NCBI RefSeq assembly: GCF_000306965.1
Contig: NZ_JH976434.1
Location: forward strand, 957,797-1,021,796
Source: Amphibacillus jilinensis Y1
GTDB taxonomy: Bacteria; Bacillota; Bacilli; Bacillales; Amphibacillaceae
Direction of reading: 5' to 3'
Length of the DNA stretch: 64,000 nucleotides
Made by a program: the position numbers and the translations under genes. This document shows, piece by piece, positions 56,435 through 64,000 of this stretch; position 1 is the first letter of the stretch, and every line of letters starts with the position of its first letter. The notes below the pieces were generated by a model, which did not search any database, was not told the DNA's origin, and was given only the letters and a program-made list of their open reading frames with translations.

Positions 56435-57043
56435 TTACTCTCCAATCACTCCACAAGCGATCCGATCGCCTGCATCACCCGACGGTTGTGAAATATAATC
56501 ATCTGGACCAGCATGAATAATGAGTGACGTTCCCTCTTTAGTAAATAGTGTATTTTCGCCATCGCGCTTAAGTGTCACCATTGGTGCTTCTACTTCTGCA
56601 TAGACGGTGCCATCTTCTTTAACCGTAATATTTTTCAAGTCGCCTGCATGTGGCCCCTCAGGATGTTTAAAGCCATGCTTGCTTCCTGTCGGGTTATAAT
56701 GACCGCCAGCCGTTTCAAAATCGGGCGGCACACATTGACCGGATTCATGAATGTGGAAAGCGAGTTCACCTGGTGGTAAATCTTCACCTTCAAGAATAAT
56801 ACCCACCCCACCTTCCGCTTTTTCGGTTAGTGTTGCTGTTGCTACTGTTTTACCGTCGGGATTCATTAATGTGACCAATACCTCTTCTACACCTGACGCA
56901 TTCGTCTCAATCGTTTCTTGTGATTCGACATCCGCTTGATCATCTGATGACTTACTTTCATTATTCGTTTGTGCGCAGGCAGATAAAATAATGATCGTGA
57001 TTGTAATCATTAAGATAAATAAACCTTGCCCATACTTATACAT
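56435..57043 (-). CDS. sodC: Cu/Zn superoxide dismutase-like lipoprotein
   Basis: Exported lipoprotein of 202 aa with signal peptide 1-22 and lipobox LSAC. The SodC domain begins at about residue 55. Copper/zinc ligand motifs are FHIHESGQC, GGHYNPTGSKHG, GPHAGDL and IIHAGPDDY; the two Cys of the structural disulfide lie in GQCVPP and RIACGVIGE. The active-site Arg precedes that Cys (GDRIACG). The B. subtilis relative is YojM. It complements the cytoplasmic AhpCF at 9.5 kb. Single gene. Confidence 0.93.
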   Translation of the reverse strand: MYKYGQGLFILMITITIIILSACAQTNNESKSSDDQADVESQETIETNASGVEEVLVTLMNPDGKTVATATLTEKAEGGVGIILEGEDLPPGELAFHIHESGQCVPPDFETAGGHYNPTGSKHGFKHPEGPHAGDLKNITVKEDGTVYAEVEAPMVTLKRDGENTLFTKEGTSLIIHAGPDDYISQPSGDAGDRIACGVIGE

Positions 57044-57109
57044 ATTAGCACCCCTCTACAAATTAATATCGCTAGTTAGTTTTTACCTAAAAAACTAACT
57101 TTAAACAAT

Positions 57110-57262
57110 AAAACAAATTTTCAATCAGCGAGTGTTTCCGTGCCTCTCCAACTGATTAATCGTTGAGTGAATCAGAACATTGGCCTCCGTTCGTTCGCTC
57201 GCTCCTAGATATATTAGCTCTAACTCGATATTTCTCAGGCGGGGGGCTTATATGATCAATTG
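57110..57262 (+). repeat. Repeat family R, copy R11
   Basis: It starts AAAACAAATTTTCAATCAG, contains CCAACTGATTAATCG, GTTGAGTGAATCAGAACATTGGCCTCCGTTCG (in parts) and CTCAGGCGGGGGGC. The closing TTATCTGTG motif has decayed to TTATATGATCAA. Includes most of the gap between sodC and the second bglA. Confidence 0.75.
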
Positions 57263-57324
57263 TTTTAGCGCTATTTAAGGAAGTAGGTGTTTTTTCATAT
57301 CGACATCTAATTATGCGGACAAAC

Positions 57325-57354
57325 AAGGTCAGCGAGCAAATGCTCACTGACCTT
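57325..57354 (-). terminator. Terminator of the second bgl operon
   Basis: AAGGTCAGTGAGC / GCTCGCTGACCTT with one mismatch and a short loop, ten bases after the stop. Confidence 0.8.
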
Positions 57355-57363
57355 AGTTATCAC

Positions 57364-58803
<1,440 letters not shown>

Positions 58804-58883
58804 TTACCTCCTGTTAAATGATCCAATCTTTATGAAAGGAAACGTCTTCTCTTATTGAAACACGTTTCCTTTTTATTTTTCTA

Positions 58884-60806
58884 CTATTTTGCCTTCAATT
58901 CCATTAATAAATCTTCTGCTTTAATTTCTTGTTCAGTTGTTAATGAAATGTCATATTGTGTATGGTTTGTTACGACAACAGGTGTTGTTAATGGGTAGCC
59001 TTCTTCTTTAATACGCTCACCATCAAATTCTAATAGTAACTGACCACGTTCGACCCGATCACCTTGGGCGACATGTGCGGTAAAATGCTTACCTTCTAAT
59101 TTCACGGTATCCATACCAACGTGGATCAATATTTCAGCACCTTCATCTGAAACAATACCAAGCGCATGGTGAGTTGGAAATAAAGTTGTCACAATACCGG
59201 TTACTGGTGAGAATACTTTATTTTCCAATGGCTCAATCGCAACACCTTTACCAATCGCACCGGAAGCAAACGCTGTATCTTCAATAGATTCTAATGTTTT
59301 AACTTGCCCAACAAAAGGACTTGTGACGACTTCGTTTTGAACTGGCCCCTTATTAGGCTCTACTGGCTTTTTTCCGGCATCACCAGCCGGTTGATCTGTA
59401 CCCTCAACTTTATTAATGTTGCCAAAGAAATACGTTAAGAAAAACGCTAAGATAAATCCACCAGCAGCTGCAATTAACGCACCAATAACTGACATATTAA
59501 TTCCTTCTGGTGGGATAAAACTTGGGATTTGGAATATACCTAGTCCACCCATAACATATCCAGTCGTTCCAACCATACCTAGCAACGCGCCACCAAGTGA
59601 TGATGAAACAAGTGTGAAAATAAACGGGCGTTTAAGTGGTAGTGCAATCCCGTACATACCTGGTTCTGTAACACCAAAGATGGCCGAGATAAAGGCTGGC
59701 GCACTAAGTGTTTTGGTCTTTGGATTATTAGATTTGATCCAAACCGCTAAAATAGCACCCGCTAACGCAAAGGAGTGAGCAAACACTAAAGCTAATACAG
59801 AATCTGCCCCATGTACCGCGAAGTTATTAATCGCGATCGGTACAAGTCCCCAGTGTAAACCAAACATAACAAACACAAGCCATAAGCCACCAAGGAATAA
59901 CCCAGCAAACACTGGACTTAAACTATATGCCCAGACCGTTACTTCACCTAACAATTGACTGGCCCACGTTGCAATTGGACCAATAACAATAAATGTTAAT
60001 GGTACAATAATCAATAGCGTAAACATTGGAACAAGAAACATCTTAACAACATCTGGAACAATTTTCTTAAAGAAATTTTCAACTTTTGCTGCAAAAAATG
60101 CTGAAACAATGATTGGAATAACCGACATCGAATAGGTCATTAAAATAACTGGAATGCCAAAAAATTCAATATAGACAGGTGATTCAAACATTGTTCCTGC
60201 AAACAATGTATATAATGGGTCACCCGCTTGAGGAATCCCCTCAAGACTTGGGTAGACAAGTGCCATCGCAATCACCATGCCGAGAAACGGTGTCCCACCA
60301 AACTTCTTCATCGCAGTGTAACCTAGCAATATTGGCAAGAAGTAAAATAGTGCATCGCCTGTAGCATTTAAGACTTGATATGTTCCACTTGTATCTTCAA
60401 GCCAGCCGACTGCTAAAAATAACGCATTAAACCCTTTAATCATACCCGAAGCGGCTAATACACTAAGGATTGGTGTGAAAATACCAGAAATCATGTCAAT
60501 AAAACGATCAAAAATACTTCCTTTTTCGCCATCTTCTGTATCTGCTGAAGCCTGACCTTGAAAACCACCTTCGTCCACGACCGCTTTGTATACATCAGGA
60601 ACATGGTTACCGATCACGACTTGATATTGACCACCACTAATTCTAACGGTAACGACACCGTCCATATTCTCAAGTACTTTTGTATTCGCTTTACTTTCAT
60701 CCTTTAGTTTAAATCGAAGGCGTGTTATACAATGGACAACACTGTTAACGTTTTCTTTTCCGCCGACGTTTTCTATAATATCTTTTGCCAACTGCTCATA
60801 ACTCAT
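58884..60806 (-). CDS. bglP: Beta-glucoside PTS permease, EIIBCA (second copy)
   Basis: 640 aa from ATG 60806, nine bases after GAGAGG; an ATG at 60815 abuts it. IIB carries Cys26 in HCITRLRF. IIC (about 105-460) has the GVTEPGMYGIALPLKRP motif. IIA carries His562 in ILIHVGMDTV. The linker between IIC and IIA is rich in Gly, Pro and Lys. It is distinct in sequence from the copy at 3245. Upstream is a RAT plus terminator that puts it under control of the antiterminator at 61057. Confidence 0.94.
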   Translation of the reverse strand: MSYEQLAKDIIENVGGKENVNSVVHCITRLRFKLKDESKANTKVLENMDGVVTVRISGGQYQVVIGNHVPDVYKAVVDEGGFQGQASADTEDGEKGSIFDRFIDMISGIFTPILSVLAASGMIKGFNALFLAVGWLEDTSGTYQVLNATGDALFYFLPILLGYTAMKKFGGTPFLGMVIAMALVYPSLEGIPQAGDPLYTLFAGTMFESPVYIEFFGIPVILMTYSMSVIPIIVSAFFAAKVENFFKKIVPDVVKMFLVPMFTLLIIVPLTFIVIGPIATWASQLLGEVTVWAYSLSPVFAGLFLGGLWLVFVMFGLHWGLVPIAINNFAVHGADSVLALVFAHSFALAGAILAVWIKSNNPKTKTLSAPAFISAIFGVTEPGMYGIALPLKRPFIFTLVSSSLGGALLGMVGTTGYVMGGLGIFQIPSFIPPEGINMSVIGALIAAAGGFILAFFLTYFFGNINKVEGTDQPAGDAGKKPVEPNKGPVQNEVVTSPFVGQVKTLESIEDTAFASGAIGKGVAIEPLENKVFSPVTGIVTTLFPTHHALGIVSDEGAEILIHVGMDTVKLEGKHFTAHVAQGDRVERGQLLLEFDGERIKEEGYPLTTPVVVTNHTQYDISLTTEQEIKAEDLLMELKAK

Positions 60807-60864
60807 AATTAACATCCTCTCTATTTGTTCGTTTATTTACTTACTGTAACCATTTTTAGAAATA

Positions 60865-60951
60865 AAAAACCTGAATCAATTTGCAAAGACACACACACGC
60901 GTCGTGTTGTTTGCAAATGATTCAGGTTATGCCCAAATTAGGTAACATTCC
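60865..60951 (-). terminator. RAT element overlapping an intrinsic terminator (second bgl operon)
   Basis: On the minus strand a RAT at 60951-60922 starts GGAATGTTACC and includes TTTGGGCATAACC. Its 3' end overlaps the terminator arm AACCTGAATCA (60928-60918), which pairs with TGATTCAGGTT before six T. An inner TTTGCAAA / TTTGCAAA pair extends the stem. Antitermination by LicT-type protein is expected. Confidence 0.92.
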
Positions 60952-61056
60952 TAAATTAAAATATAAAATTATAGCCGTTAATTAATTAACAACTTAAAGT
61001 TATCACGAACTTTAAAGGTTGTCAATAAAAAAATAAAACGTTTTCACACTTTTTTC

Positions 61057-61908
61057 TTACAACTGTTTTTTTTGCCGATAGGTGACGCGATGAATATGAA
61101 CAGTTAAATATACTTTTTCATCTTGAGATAATGACCAACTAAAATTCTTTTTTAAATAAATATTAATTCTTTCTGTACAAGCATAAGCTTCTTGATATTT
61201 TCTTTGCACTTGTTCATGTAAAAACTCATCGACAGTATCTTCTGATTTCTCTTTTCGGATGAATCGCATTGAGAAATAACGCAGGTGGGTAACAAACCGT
61301 TCGTAGTTAATCGAACGTTCATCCAACTCTACTTGATAATAATATTTCACGATATTTAAAATACTGTTGACCATATCTGTGACTTGAACAGCAATCTCCA
61401 TATTTTCACCAGATATTTGACTGTTGACCAAATGCAATGCTATTGAGCCTGCTTCATCCTCACCTAAACGAATGTCTGTATGCTTTTCAATAATTTCTAA
61501 AGCATGGATACCTATTTCAAATTCTTTTTTATAATACTTCCTTACTTCATACAATAAATTATTTTTCAAATCAATACCTTGTTGATAGCGTGCAATCGCA
61601 AAGCTAATGTGATCAGTTAATGCCACGTATAAATATTCATCTAGCTTATAAGGTAGCTTTGCTTGAGCATATGTCAAAATTTCTGACGATATGTCTAGGT
61701 ATTTTTCAGAGGTATATTTCAATAATTGATCGAGCTTTTCCGATGTCCCCGTATTTTGTAATATAAAGGTTTTTTCAATCTTGGTCGATTCTACCGGATC
61801 ACCTGCTTTTTTCTGAAAAGCTAGTCCTTTTCCCATCACGACCATTTCTTGATGGTTATCATTTTCTGTGATCACCACATTATTATTTAGAACCTTCTTA
61901 ATCTCCAC
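61057..61908 (-). CDS. licT: LicT/BglG-family antiterminator (second copy)
   Basis: 283 aa. CAT RNA-binding domain 1-55 (MEIKKVLNNNVVITENDN), PRD1 (LGEDEAGSIALHLVNSQ) and PRD2 (NYERFVTHLRYF, LSQDEKVYLTVHIHRVT). GTG 61908 follows GGAGGTG. It should act on the RAT at 60922-60951 and perhaps cross-talk with the one at 3130. It sits first in the licT-bglP-bglA operon, the standard order. Confidence 0.92.
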   Translation of the reverse strand: MEIKKVLNNNVVITENDNHQEMVVMGKGLAFQKKAGDPVESTKIEKTFILQNTGTSEKLDQLLKYTSEKYLDISSEILTYAQAKLPYKLDEYLYVALTDHISFAIARYQQGIDLKNNLLYEVRKYYKKEFEIGIHALEIIEKHTDIRLGEDEAGSIALHLVNSQISGENMEIAVQVTDMVNSILNIVKYYYQVELDERSINYERFVTHLRYFSMRFIRKEKSEDTVDEFLHEQVQRKYQEAYACTERINIYLKKNFSWSLSQDEKVYLTVHIHRVTYRQKKQL

Positions 61909-62003
61909 ACGATCACCTCCATCTTTTTATCATCATACAGAAAACAGTTGGCAAAACTTCTTTGAATTGGTTTTGCTAAACACATCAAGATTGTCATACT
62001 TTT

Positions 62004-62018
62004 CTGTAAACGTTAACT
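62004..62018 (+). promoter_or_regulatory. cre-like site upstream of the second bgl operon
   Basis: CTGTAAACGTTAACT fits the CcpA consensus WTGNAANCGNWNNCW at all positions except the first W. It lies about 100 bp upstream of the licT start on the minus strand, suitable for catabolite repression. The rest of 61909-62402 has no recognised gene or repeat. Confidence 0.6.
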
Positions 62019-62402
62019 TAACAAATTTCTATCACAGTGTTGTTTAACTGTCAAGCAAGGATGTGACAGATTCCATTACACGATCACTCTTTAACATAGA
62101 GATGGTAATAGAAGATCACATTTAAATTTTCTATATGATTTGTCCTAAACCACTTGCATTTTTGATCAATAGGACTATACTATTCAAAGGATATAAGATA
62201 ACGGTAACAGAGTAACGTTTTAGAATACTTGACACTTAAAGAAAGCGGTCACGGCTAATGCGAGAATAATCATGATTTTTAAGGCAAGGTATTTTCAAGA
62301 TCTTTATTTTAAGCGTTGAAGCTGGCTATGTCGACGAGGGTTGCTCGATCCGCAAAAACGAAGATAAATATTAGACAAAGAGAAAGATATGAGGGGCACA
62401 CA

Positions 62403-63794
62403 ATGGGGAAAGATCTGACAACGGGAAACCCGTTCAAATTAATTGTCTTTTTTACACTTCCGATGCTGATCGGAAATATTTTTCAACAATTTTATAGTAT
62501 GGCTGACACCTTTATTGTTAGTCAAACACTTGGTATGGACGCGCTAGCTGCCGTTGGCTCAACCGGTAGCATCACTTTTTTAATCTTAGGCATGGCAATC
62601 GGCCTTACCGCTGGACTAGCTGTCATTACCGCTCAACGTTTTGGGAAAAAGGACGAAGCTGCACTACGAAAAAGTCTTGGTGTTAGTATAATTATTACGG
62701 GTATCGCAAGCCTTATTATTACGCTTATTGCTACGCTCAATACACGTAATATATTGGAATGGATGCAAACACCGCCACCAATTATTGATCAAGCTTATGA
62801 TTATTTAGTGATTATTTTCGCCGGAATTGGCGCAACCGTTTTCTTTAATTTCCTTTCAAATATTTTGCGCGCGATTGGTGACAGCCAAACACCCTTAATC
62901 TTTTTGATCGTTGCATCTATTTTAAATATTATATTGGACTATCTATTTATTTTAGGATTTGGCATGAACGTCGCTGGTGCTGGCTATGCAACCATTATTT
63001 CTCAACTCGTTGCTTCGCTACTTTGCTTGCTATATATCAGAAAACGCGTACGAATTTTACGTGTCCGCAAGCAAGATTGGACGTTAGATTGGAGCGAATA
63101 CAGAGAACATTTACGGATCGGTTTGCCTTATGGATTTCAATATTCGATTATTGCCGTTGGTTCAATTGCTGTCCAAGTTACACTTAATCAATTAGGGGCT
63201 TTATCAGTGGCAGCTTATACCGCAGCAAGTAAAATTGATCAATTACTCACCATGCCGCTACCCGCCTTTGGTATAACCATGTCGACCTATGCCGCGCAAA
63301 ATTTTGGTGCAAAAAAATTTGAGCGGATTAAACAAGGTATGCGTGCTGGTTTAAAAATCACACTCAGCTATGCCATTGTAATAGGTATTCTCTTATTTTT
63401 TAGCGGTCGATTTTTATCCGGTTTTTTTGTTAATGATTATAATGAGGCTGTCCTCGAGCTAACTGAGCAGTTTTTTAAAATTCAAGCCCCTTTTTATAGC
63501 TTTTTAGCGCTTGTCTTTTTACTTAGACATACGATCCAAGGATTGGGAAACAGCTTTGCTCCAACATTAGCTGGTGTGATGGAACTATCTGCACGTATCT
63601 TTGGAGCGCTAACGCTTTCACATTATTTTGGTTTTAACGGAGCAATCATGGCTAATCCGCTTGCTTGGATCAGTGCGGTTATCCCTTTAACTTTATCATA
63701 TGTTTATACACAACGGTTACTAACGAAACAACCAAACAAAACCGCCCTTTGGCTGTCACTCGGATCGAAGAACGTGTTACGTGCAGTCAAATAA
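62403..63794 (+). CDS. MATE-family multidrug/drug-sodium antiporter
   Basis: About 464 aa from ATG 62403 behind GAGGGGC; an upstream in-frame start at 62316 would add a basic, non-conserved extension. Twelve predicted helices. Two repeated halves start with PMLIGNIFQQFYSMADTFIVSQ and LRIGLPYGFQYSIIAVGSIAVQ, as in MATE/DinF-NorM proteins. It exports cationic drugs or metabolites by Na+ or H+ antiport; substrate not predictable. Single gene. Confidence 0.93.
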   Translation: MGKDLTTGNPFKLIVFFTLPMLIGNIFQQFYSMADTFIVSQTLGMDALAAVGSTGSITFLILGMAIGLTAGLAVITAQRFGKKDEAALRKSLGVSIIITGIASLIITLIATLNTRNILEWMQTPPPIIDQAYDYLVIIFAGIGATVFFNFLSNILRAIGDSQTPLIFLIVASILNIILDYLFILGFGMNVAGAGYATIISQLVASLLCLLYIRKRVRILRVRKQDWTLDWSEYREHLRIGLPYGFQYSIIAVGSIAVQVTLNQLGALSVAAYTAASKIDQLLTMPLPAFGITMSTYAAQNFGAKKFERIKQGMRAGLKITLSYAIVIGILLFFSGRFLSGFFVNDYNEAVLELTEQFFKIQAPFYSFLALVFLLRHTIQGLGNSFAPTLAGVMELSARIFGALTLSHYFGFNGAIMANPLAWISAVIPLTLSYVYTQRLLTKQPNKTALWLSLGSKNVLRAVK

Positions 63795-63879
63795 AGGTCT
63801 GCCTGCCCTTTAATAAATGGTGTTTGCATCCAGCAAAAATATAGGAATATTATTTACTTTTTTATTTAAGTGAAATAGA

Positions 63880-64000
63880 GGCGGGACATAACAAAAATAT
63901 GCTCTCCAAATACGAATGATGTTAGAATGTGTAGGTTTATCACATACCCGCAGAGGAAATATACTCCCTTTCTGCGGGCACGGCTTCAGCTAATTCAGTA
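63880..64000 (+). repeat. Repeat family A, copy A4 (cut by window end)
   Basis: It starts GAGGCGGGACATAACAAAAA and includes CTTTCTGCGGGCACGGCTTCAGCTAA in its later half (given in parts: CTTTCTGCGGGCACGG, then CTTCAGCTAA), matching the reverse of A1. The right end lies outside the window. Confidence 0.72.

Overview
The window looks like the chromosome of a low-GC, Gram-positive, probably spore-forming Bacillaceae. AGGAGG-type ribosome binding sites, PRD antiterminators, Zur-box and cre-like sites, alanine dehydrogenase, an SKF-type sactipeptide locus and an AhpC/AhpF pair all fit. An alkaliphilic or halophilic relative such as Amphibacillus, Gracilibacillus or Halolactibacillus is plausible, but this is inferred from gene content only. 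No rRNA or tRNA gene and no prophage was recognised.

Layout. 1-2062: IS1182-type element and an adjacent GGCTGGGA-ended repeat. 2.1-5.2 kb: LicT antiterminator plus beta-glucoside PTS EIIBCA. 5.2-8.9 kb (minus): operon of a TPP-dependent enzyme, an AhpD-like protein, an unknown protein and a chemotaxis transducer without a sensor domain. 9.4-11.7 kb: ahpC-ahpF with a PerR-like box. 12.2-13.2 kb: G3E GTPase behind a near-perfect Zur box. 13.3-19.6 kb: SDR, DUF421, a YibE/F pair, OsmC and an M20 amidohydrolase. 19.8-20.1 kb: eight tandem 41-bp repeats. 20.1-23.3 kb: 6-phospho-beta-glucosidase, RpiR regulator and HAD phosphatase. 23.6-31.8 kb: ABC transporter, DUF4317, LysR, NAD-binding protein, and an M20 peptidase with two membrane proteins. 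32.1-36.7 kb (minus): complete lactose/cellobiose-type PTS operon with its own PRD regulator. 36.9-45.6 kb: thioredoxin-reductase-like flavoprotein, lipoprotein, LURP-one protein, membrane protein, PspA with a disordered TPM-like partner, and alanine dehydrogenase. 45.9-51.9 kb (minus): sactipeptide cluster. 52.4-57.0 kb: DUF2207 protein, broken aldehyde dehydrogenase and Cu/Zn SOD lipoprotein. 57.4-61.9 kb (minus): second licT-bglP-bglA operon with a textbook RAT/terminator. 62.4-63.8 kb: MATE exporter.

Most interesting: a sporulation-killing-factor (SKF)-like locus. A 58-aa precursor absent from a conventional long-gene list (51698-51874) resembles Bacillus subtilis SkfA. It is followed by a radical SAM maturase, a CPBP protease, an ABC ATPase and permease, and a CxxC thioredoxin, in the skfA-B-C-E-F-H order. 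The core has Leu where SKF has the cross-linked Met, and one extra residue.

The second main finding is a family of about 140-bp intergenic repeats, called R here. At least eleven copies have a conserved two-hairpin architecture and compensatory changes in the second stem. Two copies sit inside the sactipeptide operon. A separate GGCTGGGA-ended repeat family, called A here, has up to four copies. Sugar uptake dominates metabolism: three PTS permeases, two 6-phospho-beta-glucosidases and three PRD regulators.
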